A stretch of 64,000 nucleotides of DNA from Comamonas resistens (GTDB lineage Bacteria; Pseudomonadota; Gammaproteobacteria; Burkholderiales; Burkholderiaceae_C), in the NCBI RefSeq assembly GCF_030064165.1, contig NZ_CP125947.1:3844001-3908000 (forward strand). Reading direction: 5' to 3'. Position numbers and translations under genes: made by a program. Numbering within the stretch: position 1 is the first letter of the stretch; each line of letters opens with the position of its first letter. Under the pieces are notes generated by a model. The model saw only the letters and a list, made by a program, of their open reading frames with translations, was not told where the DNA came from and searched no databases. This document shows, piece by piece, positions 37,385 through 46,821 of the stretch.

Positions 37385-38344
37385 ATGACAGCAACTACAA
37401 CGCCCACCTCTAGCGCCCTGGATGCCCAGGCCACTGCCGACCTGCTGCCGTGGACAGCACTGGCCGACGAAATAGAAGAACTTTTGCAGCAGCTGAAAAA
37501 CAGTTCATCCGTCGCGGTTCCGCCACGCATCGTCATGCCTGTCGGCAAAGATGGCAGTCTGTTCTGCATGCCGGCCACCGACGGACAGCTGGCCATGACC
37601 AAGCTCATCAGCTTCACGCCCGGCAATGCAGGTACGGACCGCCCCACCATCCAGGGCGATATCGTGGTATTTGACGTCGCAACCGGCCAGCGTCAGCTGA
37701 TTCTGGACGGCCCCACCGTGACCGCAAGGCGCACGGCTGCCGTCTCCTTGCTGGCTGCACGCCGGCTGGCGGCCCAACCCCTGGGACCATTGCTCATCAT
37801 TGGCGCGGGCGTTCAGGGCAGCGCGCACCTGCAGGCGTTTGCTGCGGGGCTGGGCACACGCGAGGTCTGGGTGCATTCCCGCAGCAGCGCCAGTGCACAA
37901 AAGCTGGTGGAGCAAGCCCAGGCCATAGGCCTGCAAGCCCGGCAGGTCAGCGACCTGGCCCAGGCCGCGCGCCACTGCCCGCTGATCGTGACCTGCACGC
38001 CTGCACAAGCCGTGGTGCTCAACGAGGCGCCGCACCCGCAGGCCTTTGTCTGCGCGGTAGGCGCCTTCACACCTCAGATGGTGGAGCTGGCTCCCGAGCT
38101 GTGCCACCATTTTTTACAGCATGGGCAGATCGTGGTGGACACCGAGGATGCAGGCCATGAAGCAGGTGATTTGCTGCAGGCAGGTATCGATATTGCTGCA
38201 CTTCCCACTCTGGCCGAAGTGGTCCAGCAAAACTGGCCCCGACCTCAGGCGGCGGTGCTTTTCAAGTCCTGCGGCTGGGGTGGCTGGGATCTGGCGGCCA
38301 CCAGACTGGCGTTGCGCCAACACCTGGCAGCTATTGATAAATGA
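37385..38344 (+). CDS. Cyclic imino-acid reductase (ornithine cyclodeaminase/mu-crystallin family)
   Basis: A 319-residue NAD(P)-binding protein of the ornithine cyclodeaminase/mu-crystallin fold. The dinucleotide motif LLIIGAGVQGSAHLQAF lies in the middle and the catalytic-lysine region MTKLISFTPGN is in the first third. The best fit is a Delta1-pyrroline-2-carboxylate/Delta1-piperideine-2-carboxylate reductase (LhpI type) of hydroxyproline and lysine breakdown. An ornithine cyclodeaminase is possible too. It stands between the divergent hypothetical gene and nadA. Confidence 0.82.
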   Translation: MTATTTPTSSALDAQATADLLPWTALADEIEELLQQLKNSSSVAVPPRIVMPVGKDGSLFCMPATDGQLAMTKLISFTPGNAGTDRPTIQGDIVVFDVATGQRQLILDGPTVTARRTAAVSLLAARRLAAQPLGPLLIIGAGVQGSAHLQAFAAGLGTREVWVHSRSSASAQKLVEQAQAIGLQARQVSDLAQAARHCPLIVTCTPAQAVVLNEAPHPQAFVCAVGAFTPQMVELAPELCHHFLQHGQIVVDTEDAGHEAGDLLQAGIDIAALPTLAEVVQQNWPRPQAAVLFKSCGWGGWDLAATRLALRQHLAAIDK

Positions 38345-38472
38345 GCTGCCTGCGCTTTCCCTGTAATCATTTGGGGGCGATTTTCTAGTCATTGCAGATT
38401 CACAGCACGCTTGCGTGTTGCATCAAAGCAGCCCTGACTTTTACGGTAGGTGACAAATCCGCCAAACCTCGA

Positions 38473-38506
38473 TTAAATAATACTCATATTGAGCATAATT
38501 ATTTAA
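38473..38506. promoter_or_regulatory. AT-rich palindromic operator candidate upstream of nadA
   Basis: In an AT-rich block the inner repeat ATACTCA...TGAGCAT (38480-38496) is an imperfect palindrome, and TTAAATAAT/ATTATTTAA make an outer pair at 38473 and 38498. It is 14-47 bases before the nadA ATG. A repressor of NAD synthesis (NadQ- or NrtR-like) would fit; none is in the window. Confidence 0.5.
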
Positions 38507-38519
38507 CAAGACAACCCGG

Positions 38520-39656
38520 ATGGAGACCATGCCAATCAAGACCGTAGAGTTCGATCACCCCCTGAGCGGCAACAGCTGCAGTACCGGCCAAGCCTGGGCC
38601 CGGCTACCGCCAGCGCAAAGCCAGGCCCAGCAACATCAGACTGCGCAGCGGATCAAGGCCCTGCTCCACGAACGCAATGCTGCGCTTGTCGCCCACTACT
38701 ACGTGGACGGTGCGCTGCAGGATCTGGCACGCGAAACCGGGGGCTGCGTGGGTGATTCGCTGGAAATGGCACGCTTTGGCGCCGAACACCCGGCCGCCAC
38801 CCTGGTCGTAGCCGGTGTGCGCTTCATGGGCGAGACGGCCAAGATTCTGAGCCCCGAAAAAACCGTGCTCATGCCCGATGACGATGCCAGCTGCTCGCTG
38901 GATCTGGGCTGCCCGGCCGATGCCTTCAGCCAGTTCTGCGATGCCCACCCCGACCGCACCGTGGTCGTCTATGCCAACACCAGCGCCGCCGTGAAGGCCA
39001 GAGCCGACTGGGTCGTCACCTCATCGGTGGGGCAGGACATCGTCGCAGCCCTGCATGCACGCGGCGAAAAAATCCTCTGGGCGCCCGATCGTCACCTGGG
39101 CAGCCATATCCAGCGCGAAACCGGTGCCGACATGCTGCTCTGGCAAGGCAGCTGCGTGGTGCATGACGAATTCAAGGCCGAGGAACTGCAAGCCCTGGCC
39201 GATGCCCACCCCGAAGCCGCGATCCTGGTGCACCCCGAATCACCGGCTGCCGTTACTGCATTGGCCGATGTGGTGGGCTCCACCACCCAGCTGATTGCGG
39301 CCGTGGGCAAGCTGTCCACCGACACCTTCATCGTCGCCACCGACCAGGGCATTCTTCACGCTATGCGCCTGCGCCATCCGGACAAGACCTTTCTGGCCGC
39401 GCCTACGGCAGGCACGGGCGGCAGTTGCAAAAGCTGCGCCTTCTGCCCCTGGATGGCCATGAACAGCCTGCAAGGTGTGGAGCAAGCTCTGCTGCACGGC
39501 CAGCGCTCTATCGAACTCGATCCAGCCCTGGGCCGCGCAGCCCGCAAGCCCATACAGCGCATGCTGGACTTCGCGGCTGCACGCAGCCAGAACGTACGCG
39601 CCAGCGGAGAAATGGCGCTGGATGCCGCCTTGTTCCATCAATTCGGTCCCGCCTGA
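38520..39656 (+). CDS. nadA: Quinolinate synthase A
   Basis: A 378-residue [4Fe-4S] enzyme that condenses iminoaspartate with dihydroxyacetone phosphate to quinolinate in NAD synthesis. Cluster cysteine candidates lie in [19 protein letters not shown] and [10 protein letters not shown]; the last contains three cysteines. ATG 38520 (METMPIK) or the inner ATG 38529 starts it. It is followed by nadB after only 10 bases, so the first two steps of quinolinate synthesis are coupled. nadC is not nearby. Confidence 0.96.
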   Translation: METMPIKTVEFDHPLSGNSCSTGQAWARLPPAQSQAQQHQTAQRIKALLHERNAALVAHYYVDGALQDLARETGGCVGDSLEMARFGAEHPAATLVVAGVRFMGETAKILSPEKTVLMPDDDASCSLDLGCPADAFSQFCDAHPDRTVVVYANTSAAVKARADWVVTSSVGQDIVAALHARGEKILWAPDRHLGSHIQRETGADMLLWQGSCVVHDEFKAEELQALADAHPEAAILVHPESPAAVTALADVVGSTTQLIAAVGKLSTDTFIVATDQGILHAMRLRHPDKTFLAAPTAGTGGSCKSCAFCPWMAMNSLQGVEQALLHGQRSIELDPALGRAARKPIQRMLDFAAARSQNVRASGEMALDAALFHQFGPA

Positions 39657-39666
39657 GCCGCCAGCC

Positions 39667-41202
39667 ATGCCCTCCATCAACACCCCCGATATGACGACCG
39701 ATGTGCTCATCATCGGCGCCGGGCTGGCCGGATTGACGGTTGCCCTCAGCCTGCCCGAGCATCTGCGCATCACTATCCTCAGCAAAGGCCCGCTGCATGA
39801 GTGCGCCAGCGCCTGGGCACAGGGCGGCATCGCCGCCGTGCTGGACGAGAATGACGAACTCGAAGCCCATGTGCAGGACACGCTGGTCGCCGGTGCCGGC
39901 CTCTGCGATGAAACCGCCGTGCGCCGCATCCTCGCTCAGGGCCCCCAGGCCATCGCCTGGTTGCAAGAGCATGGTGTCCACTTCGATACCGAAGCCGAGG
40001 GCCGCCTGCACCTGACGCGCGAAGGCGGCCACAGCGCCCGGCGCATTGCCCATGTGGCCGACCATACCGGCCAGGCCGTGCACCAGAGCCTGCTGCAGGC
40101 CTGCGCCAGCCGCCGCCACATCACGCTGCAGGCCTGCAGCCCCGCAACCGAGCTGCTGCTGGACGGCCAGCGACGCTGCGCGGGGGCCTCCGTGCGCCAT
40201 GCCGATGGCCGCCCTCAGCGCCTGCTGGCCAGCCATACCGTGCTGGCCACGGGCGGCATGGGCCAGATCTACGCCAGCACCACCAACCCGGGCAGTGCCA
40301 CGGGCGATGGCATTGCCCTGGCCTGGCGCGCGGGCTGCTTGGTGCGCGATCTGGAATTCATGCAGTTTCACCCGACCGCCCTGCACATCGCCGGGCAGGC
40401 TCTGGGCCTGGTATCCGAGGCGCTGCGCGGCGAAGGTGCGACTCTGCACCTGCCCGGCGCCGACGGCAAGCCTGGCGAGCGCTTCATGCTGCGCCACGAC
40501 GAACGGGCCGAGCTGGCCCCGCGCGACATCGTGGCCCGCGCCATCGACAGCGAAATGCGTGCCCACCAATTGCCCCATGTGTTGCTGGACATCAGCCACC
40601 GCAGCCGAGACTGGCTGGAGCAGCATTTCCCCGGCGTCATGGCACTGTGCGCAGCGCATGGTATTGACATCGCCAGCCAGGCCATTCCCGTCGCACCCTG
40701 CGCCCACTATGCCTGCGGCGGCGTGCAGGCCAACACCGACGGCAGCACCGGCGTGGCTGGCCTGTATGCAGTGGGAGAAGTCGCCCGCACCGGCCTGCAT
40801 GGCGCCAACCGGCTGGCCAGCAATTCCTTGCTGGAATGCGTGGTCATGGGGCGCGCCACGGCGCTGCGCATTGCGACCCAGCCTTTGCTCAAGCATTCCA
40901 GCATTCATAGCACCTACCGCAATCAGGGAAAGGGTTTGAACCATAAAACCCTGCCAGAGATGCAAGAGGCACTGCAGCGGCTGATGCAGACGCATGTGGG
41001 CATTGTGCGCAGCAACCACAGCCTGATCGCCGCCGCCAAGCAACTGGTGCTGTGGCGCGCCCAGTGGCGTGGTGCCGATACGGCCCTGCGCAACCAGCTG
41101 ACCTTGTGCAGCCTGATGGTGGATGCCGCCCTGCAGCGTCACAACAGCGTGGGCGCGCATTGCAATCTGGACTGGCCGCCGCTGGAAGCCGCTATCGCGT
41201 GA
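39667..41202 (+). CDS. nadB: L-aspartate oxidase
   Basis: A 511-residue FAD enzyme that oxidises aspartate to iminoaspartate, the substrate of NadA. The flavin motif VLIIGAGLAGLTVAL is near the N-terminus and the succinate-dehydrogenase-like ACGGVQANTDG block is in the middle. ATG 39667 (MPSINTPDMTTD) is assumed. It is downstream of nadA in one operon and shares a bidirectional terminator with dcd. Confidence 0.95.
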   Translation: MPSINTPDMTTDVLIIGAGLAGLTVALSLPEHLRITILSKGPLHECASAWAQGGIAAVLDENDELEAHVQDTLVAGAGLCDETAVRRILAQGPQAIAWLQEHGVHFDTEAEGRLHLTREGGHSARRIAHVADHTGQAVHQSLLQACASRRHITLQACSPATELLLDGQRRCAGASVRHADGRPQRLLASHTVLATGGMGQIYASTTNPGSATGDGIALAWRAGCLVRDLEFMQFHPTALHIAGQALGLVSEALRGEGATLHLPGADGKPGERFMLRHDERAELAPRDIVARAIDSEMRAHQLPHVLLDISHRSRDWLEQHFPGVMALCAAHGIDIASQAIPVAPCAHYACGGVQANTDGSTGVAGLYAVGEVARTGLHGANRLASNSLLECVVMGRATALRIATQPLLKHSSIHSTYRNQGKGLNHKTLPEMQEALQRLMQTHVGIVRSNHSLIAAAKQLVLWRAQWRGADTALRNQLTLCSLMVDAALQRHNSVGAHCNLDWPPLEAAIA

Positions 41203-41284
41203 AACACGCCTGAGAACAAAATAGCCCCACGCCTGTTCACTGCCGTATAGCCTCTGCCCCACAGAGCTCCTCGGCCTGGCAACA

Positions 41285-41316
41285 AAAAAGCCCGCTGCAT
41301 AGACAGCGGGCTTTTT
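41285..41316. terminator. Bidirectional terminator between nadB and dcd
   Basis: AAAAAGCCCGCTG pairs with CAGCGGGCTTTTT around a 6-base loop. Serves the convergent nadB and dcd transcripts. Confidence 0.92.
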
Positions 41317-41347
41317 GCTGGACATGGCGTTTCAGCGGCGGCGCATA

Positions 41348-41914
41348 TCAGGTCTTGGGCAGGGTCACGCCATGCTGGCCCTGGTACTTGCCATTGCGGT
41401 CCTTGTAGCTGGTCTCGCACTGCTCGTCGCCCTGGAAGAACAGCACCTGGGCGCAGCCTTCGCCCGCATAGATCTTGGCGGGCAGCGGCGTGGTGTTGGA
41501 GAACTCCAGCGTCACATAACCTTCCCACTCGGGCTCGAACGGCGTCACATTGACGATGATGCCGCAGCGCGCATAAGTGCTCTTGCCCAGGCAGACGGTC
41601 AGCACATCGCGGGGAATGCGGAAGTACTCGACCGTGCGGGCCAGCGCAAAGCTGTTGGGCGGAATGATGCAGTAGTCGCCCTCGAAGTCGACAAAGCTCT
41701 TTTCGTCGAAGTTCTTGGGGTCCACCACGGTGCTGTGGATATTGGTGAACACCTTGAACTCGCGCGCGCAACGGATGTCGTAGCCATAGCTCGAAGTACC
41801 GTAGCTGATGATCTTCTTGCCGTCGACCTGGCGCACCTGGCCAGGCTCGAAAGGCTCGATCATGCCGTGCTGCTCCGCCATCCGGCGGATCCATTTGTCG
41901 CTCTTGATGCTCAT
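41348..41914 (-). CDS. dcd: dCTP deaminase
   Basis: A 188-residue trimeric dUTPase-fold enzyme that deaminates dCTP to dUTP, a source of dTTP. Diagnostic parts are [36 protein letters not shown] and [23 protein letters not shown] 41914 ([14 protein letters not shown]) fits. Convergent with nadB; guaD lies 63 bases upstream on the same strand. Confidence 0.97.
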   Translation of the reverse strand: MSIKSDKWIRRMAEQHGMIEPFEPGQVRQVDGKKIISYGTSSYGYDIRCAREFKVFTNIHSTVVDPKNFDEKSFVDFEGDYCIIPPNSFALARTVEYFRIPRDVLTVCLGKSTYARCGIIVNVTPFEPEWEGYVTLEFSNTTPLPAKIYAGEGCAQVLFFQGDEQCETSYKDRNGKYQGQHGVTLPKT

Positions 41915-41977
41915 TAGAAGTCCTGTATCGCTTGATTTTTCATAGCGCCAAGTGGCTATGCAACCAGCGCAAGACCC

Positions 41978-43270
41978 CTATTTTGCTTGAGAAACAATGG
42001 TTTGCTCAATCAGGCGGTCATCTCCGAGGATGATCATGGCAAACAGCAGCTCGTCCAGGTTGCGCGCCTGGCTGGTCTTGCGCTCCAGCAGCGGCGTGCA
42101 GCCAGGGTTGATGACGACGAAGTCGGCCTCGCAGCCCGGTTGCAGATTGCCGACCACACCCTGCAGACCCAGGGCCCGCGCAGCGCCCGCCGTATGCTGC
42201 CACCACAGTCGTTGGGGCGACAGGCTCAGGCCCTGCTTGGCATGACTCTCGCGCCCGATCACATAGGCGGCCTGCATGGTGCGAAATGGCGAAAAGCTCA
42301 TGCCGCCGCCCACATCGCTGGCCAGACCGTAAAGCATGTCCGCCTCGTCGGCCTTGATGTAGTCGAAGTAGCCGCTGGCCAGGAACTGGTTGCTGGTCGG
42401 GCTGATGGCCGCTGCCGAGCGCGTGTCGTGCATGAGCTGGCGATCGGTTTCATCGAGCCAGATGCTGTGGGCGTAAACAGCGCGCTCGCGCATCAGGCCG
42501 AAGTCGTCATAGACGGCCAGATAGCTGCGTGACTCGGGAAACAGCTGCTTGACCCAGGCGACTTCGTCCAGGTTCTCGGCCACATGGGACTGAATCCATA
42601 CATCGCCATATTTGGCGGCCAACTCGCCCGCGCCACGCAGTTGCGCCTCGGTGCTGGTGGGAGCAAAACGCGGCGTGATCGCATAGCCGAGGCGGCCCAC
42701 CCCATGCCAGCGCTGGATCAGGGTTTCGGTGTCGATCAGGCCTTGCTCGGTGTCGTCGCGCACGCCGTCGGGGCTGTTGCGGTCCTGCAGCACCTTGCCG
42801 GCGATCATGCGCATGCTGCGCTTTTGCGCGGCCGTCATGATGGCGTCCACCGAAGCCGGATGCGAGGTGGCAAAGGCCAGCGCCGTAGTCACGCCGTTGC
42901 GCTGCAGCTCATCCATGAAGAACTCGGCTACCGCATCGGCGTACTCGCGCTCATGAAAGCGCGACTCGTGTGGGAAGGTGTAATTTTCCAGCCAAGGCAG
43001 CAAGCCCGGGGCTGGCGCCCCGATCACGTCGGTTTGAGGGTAATGGATGTGCAGGTCGACAAAGCCCGGCGCCAGCAGCTTGCCGGGCAGATTCACGACC
43101 TCCACGCCTTCACGGTGGATGTATTGCTCGGCCAGCGTCTGCCAGTTGCCCGCAGCCACCACGCGCTGCACGCCCCCAGCATCGGGTGCCACGGCCAGCA
43201 AGGCATCGGAGTCATAAATCGCCTGGCCGTCATCGGCAAAGCGCAGCAGGGCACTACGGTAGATTTTCAT
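41978..43270 (-). CDS. guaD: Guanine deaminase
   Basis: A 430-residue amidohydrolase that converts guanine to xanthine. The metal-binding HxH is H74/H76 in FVDLHIHYPQTDVIG, which is typical of guanine deaminase, and SSDVGGG-like ASDVGGGMSFSP is in the second half. ATG 43270 (MKIYRSALLRF) is used; the longer frame has no family match. Its purine role fits the deaminase and importer at 53-62 kb. Confidence 0.95.
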   Translation of the reverse strand: MKIYRSALLRFADDGQAIYDSDALLAVAPDAGGVQRVVAAGNWQTLAEQYIHREGVEVVNLPGKLLAPGFVDLHIHYPQTDVIGAPAPGLLPWLENYTFPHESRFHEREYADAVAEFFMDELQRNGVTTALAFATSHPASVDAIMTAAQKRSMRMIAGKVLQDRNSPDGVRDDTEQGLIDTETLIQRWHGVGRLGYAITPRFAPTSTEAQLRGAGELAAKYGDVWIQSHVAENLDEVAWVKQLFPESRSYLAVYDDFGLMRERAVYAHSIWLDETDRQLMHDTRSAAAISPTSNQFLASGYFDYIKADEADMLYGLASDVGGGMSFSPFRTMQAAYVIGRESHAKQGLSLSPQRLWWQHTAGAARALGLQGVVGNLQPGCEADFVVINPGCTPLLERKTSQARNLDELLFAMIILGDDRLIEQTIVSQAK

Positions 43271-43501
43271 GGGCCCGAGCTTACGCGGCGGCAAACGCAA
43301 ACAACAGACGGTCATGCTTATAGGTGCTATATCGATTGACGAAAGACTACAAAAACGATAGCTACCCACGCATTACTGGTATTGAATTCAAGCCAAATAC
43401 ATACAAACCCCAATAAAAGCCGACGTCAGCTGCTTCATTGGTGCAAACTTCACTGCGCCACTGCAGCGATCTCGCCCTGGAGCCGGTTGACGATCTCCAT
43501 G

Positions 43502-44398
43502 TCAGGCCACGCAGCTTTTGGCCACGGCCAGAAAAGCGCGCACTGCGGGCGAGTTCTCGCGCTCGCGATAGGCCAGTGCCATGTGCACGCTTTCCTTGAA
43601 GTCGCGCAGCGGCCTGAAAGCCACGCCCGGCTGATTGAGCAGGCGGTTCGACTCGGGCAGCACCACAATGCCGTAGCCCGCGGCGGCCAGGCTGGTCGCC
43701 GTGATGAAGTCGTTGACGCGATAGGCCTCGCGAGCCGAAAACCCGGCCGTCTCGGCCAGCCGCGCCAGCACCTCGGCAAAGCCTTCGCTTTCGTTGATGA
43801 ACTGCGGCGCAATAAAGGTCTGGCCGCGCAGATCGGCCACGCTGATGGATTCATGGCGTGCCAGCGGGTGGTTCTCGGCCAGCGCCACCATGAAGGGCTC
43901 GCTGTGCACGATGACCGCCTTGACCCCCTCGGGGTAGCGACGGCGCGGCCGCAGCAGACCGGCATCGATCTCGCCCTGCTGCAGCGCCTGCAACTGGCGC
44001 GGCGTCTCCATGGCCAGCACCTGCATGTGCACCTGCTCATGGCCGGGGCGGAACTGCGTGAGCATGCGCGCCAGCACACCCGAGGTGACGGACGAGGAGA
44101 TATAGCCCAGCTTGACATGGCCGCTCATGCCCTGGGCCGCCAGCAGCCCGATCTGCTGGGCCCGCTCCATATGGCGCAGCACGGCCACGGCTTCGTCATA
44201 AAGCAGCTCGCCCGCATCGGTCAGCGTGATGGGCTTGCGCTTGTTGCGCTGCAGCAGGCGCACGCCCAGTTGCTGCTCCAGCTGCTGCACCTGCACGCTG
44301 ACGGCGGACTGGGCCACGCCCAGCTTGTCGGCGGCGCGAGAGAAGTGCAGCTCCTGGGCCACGGCGACGAAGTGCTCGAGTTGGCGGTAGCTGAGCAT
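43502..44398 (-). CDS. LysR family transcriptional regulator
   Basis: A 298-residue LysR-type regulator with an N-terminal winged helix (residues 1-60; LHFSRAADKLGVAQSAVSVQVQQLE) and a C-terminal ligand-binding domain. ATG 44398 (MLSYRQLEHFVAV) is the standard start. It is divergent from the glaH-like gene across 105 AT-rich bases with LysR-type TTAT/ATAA spacing (TTTCTTATCAAAAAATGCATTAA region). It probably controls glaH and its partner, replacing the GntR-type CsiR of E. coli. Confidence 0.9.
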   Translation of the reverse strand: MLSYRQLEHFVAVAQELHFSRAADKLGVAQSAVSVQVQQLEQQLGVRLLQRNKRKPITLTDAGELLYDEAVAVLRHMERAQQIGLLAAQGMSGHVKLGYISSSVTSGVLARMLTQFRPGHEQVHMQVLAMETPRQLQALQQGEIDAGLLRPRRRYPEGVKAVIVHSEPFMVALAENHPLARHESISVADLRGQTFIAPQFINESEGFAEVLARLAETAGFSAREAYRVNDFITATSLAAAGYGIVVLPESNRLLNQPGVAFRPLRDFKESVHMALAYRERENSPAVRAFLAVAKSCVA

Positions 44399-44503
44399 GG
44401 TTTTTAATCTGAATTTCTTATCAAAAAATGCATTAAACCCCATAGATCGTATCAAACAAGAAGTGTTCAATCACACCATTCCTGATTGAAGTACCCACCC
44501 ACC

Positions 44504-45427
44504 ATGAACGCTACGACCCCCCAGCACCTGATCCAGCCCGCCGCCTACGAGATCACCGCTCACCCCGAGCATCCTCGTTTGCTGAAACTGACGCTGAACA
44601 CCGAAGCACTGAACGCCTTCCTGGCAGATGTGCGCGATATCGACGTGCAGAACCTCGAATACGTGCCTTTCATGCGCTTTCATCTGGCGCGCCGCCTGAA
44701 GGCGCACATGGGTGCCGACTTTGGCGAGACCCTGGTGAACATCATCAAGGACCGCAAGCATGGCGGCTTTGTGCTGGGTCTGGAAGGCGTGAGCCAGGAC
44801 AGCGACGACTATGTGAAGTTCGGCACCGCCATCGGCCATATCCTGGGCCCGGCCAACCACGACTCCATGTCCAACAAGTACTACGCACGGTTCCTGGTCA
44901 AGCACACCGACTCCAGCGACTCCTATCTGCGCCAGGCCTATCGTCTGTTCACCATGCACACCGACGGCACCTTCGTGACCGAAGCCACCGACTGGCTGCT
45001 GATGATGAAGTTCGACGAGCAAAACGCCGTGGGCGGCGAGTCGCGCTTTCTGCACCTGGACGACTGGAGCGAGCTGCAGCGCTTCGTGCAAGACCCGCTG
45101 GGCGCCAGGCCCCTGCTGTACAAGGCCCCCGGCTCGAAGAACGTGAACGAGCGCGTCGAGCGCCCCGTGTTCTTCCACGGCGAGTTCGGCCTGTCCATCT
45201 CCTTCATCGACCAGTTCGTGCAGCCCGCCAACGATGCAGAAGCCGAATATCTGCAGAACCTGTCCGAATCGATGGAAAATTCGCCCGGCACCCGCACCGT
45301 CAGCCTGCCCGCCGGCGACCTGGTGGTTCTGAACAACTACTTCTACGTGCACGGCCGCGCGCCGTTCGAGCGTAACGAGCAACTGCACCGCGAGCTGATG
45401 CGTCAGCGCGGTACATTCGCTCAGTAA
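44504..45427 (+). CDS. glaH: Glutarate 2-hydroxylase (GlaH/CsiD family)
   Basis: A 307-residue Fe(II)/2-oxoglutarate dioxygenase. Its core, from GPANHDSMSNKYYARFLVKH through SYLRQ to the metal motif MHTDGTF (H152, D154) and the distal VHGR histidine (H283), resembles E. coli GlaH (CsiD), which hydroxylates glutarate to L-2-hydroxyglutarate in lysine/cadaverine breakdown. ATG 44504 (MNATTPQHLI) is used; the longer frame begins with TTG. It is followed by an FMN 2-hydroxyacid oxidase, not by the usual LhgO. Confidence 0.85.
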   Translation: MNATTPQHLIQPAAYEITAHPEHPRLLKLTLNTEALNAFLADVRDIDVQNLEYVPFMRFHLARRLKAHMGADFGETLVNIIKDRKHGGFVLGLEGVSQDSDDYVKFGTAIGHILGPANHDSMSNKYYARFLVKHTDSSDSYLRQAYRLFTMHTDGTFVTEATDWLLMMKFDEQNAVGGESRFLHLDDWSELQRFVQDPLGARPLLYKAPGSKNVNERVERPVFFHGEFGLSISFIDQFVQPANDAEAEYLQNLSESMENSPGTRTVSLPAGDLVVLNNYFYVHGRAPFERNEQLHRELMRQRGTFAQ

Positions 45428-45449
45428 ACCTTGAACACCTGATGTTTCT

Positions 45450-45487
45450 GTCACGCCCCCGTGCACCGCAAGTGTGCGGGGGCGTAG
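45450..45487 (+). other. Strong GC hairpin between glaH and the hydroxyacid oxidase gene
   Basis: ACGCCCCCG with a TGCAC/GTGTG extension pairs with CGGGGGCGT around CGCAA. It has no T tract, so it is more likely an RNA-processing or stability structure than a terminator. Confidence 0.5.
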
Positions 45488-45527
45488 CCAGTTAAACCCC
45501 TGAATTTCGCTCCTGAGGCGCCCTACC

Positions 45528-46769
45528 ATGGCATCGTCACAAGCCCCTGCTGCAAACGCAGCCTCCGCCCCCAAAGCGCAAGCCGCCTACGGCCAACGCG
45601 CAGGGCTTCCCCGCCATCTGCAGAACATTCTTTCGCTGCATGACTTCGAGGCCGCCGCACGCAAGCACCTGCCCCGCCCTCTGTTTGGCTATGTCTCCGG
45701 CGCAGCCGAAGACTGCGTCTCGCTGCAGGCCAACCGCGACAGCTTCAGGCAATACGGCTTCAGCTCCAGGGTCATGGTGGATGTGTCGCAACGCCATCAG
45801 AAGGTAGAGCTGTTCGGCCAGACCTGGGACTCGCCCTTCGGCGTGGCCCCCGTGGGCATCAGCGCCATCTCGGCCTATCGCGGCGATCTGGTGCTGGCGC
45901 AGACGGCGGCTGCCAACCGCATTCCCGCCATCATGAGCGGCACCTCCCTCATCCCCATGGAGGAAGTGGCCAAGGCCGCGCCATCGACCTGGTTCCAGGC
46001 CTATCTGCCCGGCGACACGACACGCATCGACGGCCTGATAGAGCGCATAGCAGCCGCCGGCTTCGGCACCCTGGTGATCACCGTGGACATCCCAGTCTGG
46101 GCCAACCGCGAAAACAATGTGCGCACCGGCTTCTCGATGCCGCTGCGCCCCTCTCTGCGCCTGGCCTATGACGGCATCATCCGCCCGCGCTGGATGCTGG
46201 GCACCATGCTGCGCACCCTGATCAACCACGGCATGCCGCACTTCGAGAACTCGTTTGCCACGCGCGGCGCGCCTTTGCTGTCGGGCACCGCCATCCGCGA
46301 CACCACGGGCCGCGACCACCTGAACTGGAAGCACATCGAGCGCATCCGTCAGCGCTGGCAGGGCAACCTCATCATCAAGGGCATCCTCAACGAGGACGAT
46401 GCCGTGATGGCCACCGATATCGGCGCGCAAGGCATCGTGGTCTCCAACCACGGCGGCCGTCAGCTCGACGGCGTGGTTGCCCCGCTGCAGATGCTGCCCT
46501 ATGTGGTGGACCGCGTGGGCCACCGCACGGCCGTGATGATGGACAGCGGCATTCGCCGCGGCAGCGATGTGCTCAAGGCCGTGGCCCTGGGCGCGCGCAT
46601 GGTGTTTCTGGGTCGCCCCTTCATGTATGCCGCCGCCGTGGGCGGTGCGCAGGGCGTTCATCACGCCATCACCTTGCTGCGTGACGAGGTGGACCGCAAT
46701 ATGGCCATGCTGGGCGCGACATCCATGGCCGAGATCACCCGCGACTGCCTGCGCGCGACCAGGGCCTGA
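45528..46769 (+). CDS. FMN-dependent L-2-hydroxyacid oxidase/dehydrogenase
   Basis: A 413-residue flavoprotein of the LldD/glycolate oxidase family, which oxidises L-2-hydroxy acids to 2-oxo acids. Catalytic His is H308 in IVVSNHGGRQLDG, and the FMN-binding lysine is K284. An Ala-rich N-terminal extension of about 25 residues precedes the domain. Because glaH makes L-2-hydroxyglutarate and there is no LhgO nearby, this enzyme is a good candidate to regenerate 2-oxoglutarate; lactate is the alternative substrate. Inference, not proof. Confidence 0.85.
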   Translation: MASSQAPAANAASAPKAQAAYGQRAGLPRHLQNILSLHDFEAAARKHLPRPLFGYVSGAAEDCVSLQANRDSFRQYGFSSRVMVDVSQRHQKVELFGQTWDSPFGVAPVGISAISAYRGDLVLAQTAAANRIPAIMSGTSLIPMEEVAKAAPSTWFQAYLPGDTTRIDGLIERIAAAGFGTLVITVDIPVWANRENNVRTGFSMPLRPSLRLAYDGIIRPRWMLGTMLRTLINHGMPHFENSFATRGAPLLSGTAIRDTTGRDHLNWKHIERIRQRWQGNLIIKGILNEDDAVMATDIGAQGIVVSNHGGRQLDGVVAPLQMLPYVVDRVGHRTAVMMDSGIRRGSDVLKAVALGARMVFLGRPFMYAAAVGGAQGVHHAITLLRDEVDRNMAMLGATSMAEITRDCLRATRA

Positions 46770-46821
46770 AGCCGCTCAGCCTCTAAGATAGAACGCTTGA
46801 ACCATAAAAAAGGAGAGCGTC

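Noticed and set aside
39508..41325. Minus-strand frame over nadB and the nadA end
   Set aside because: Antisense shadow. The plus strand has clear NadA/NadB motifs.
43271..43501. Possible purine riboswitch before guaD
   Set aside because: The 231-base gap holds no purine-riboswitch core or convincing stem-loop set.
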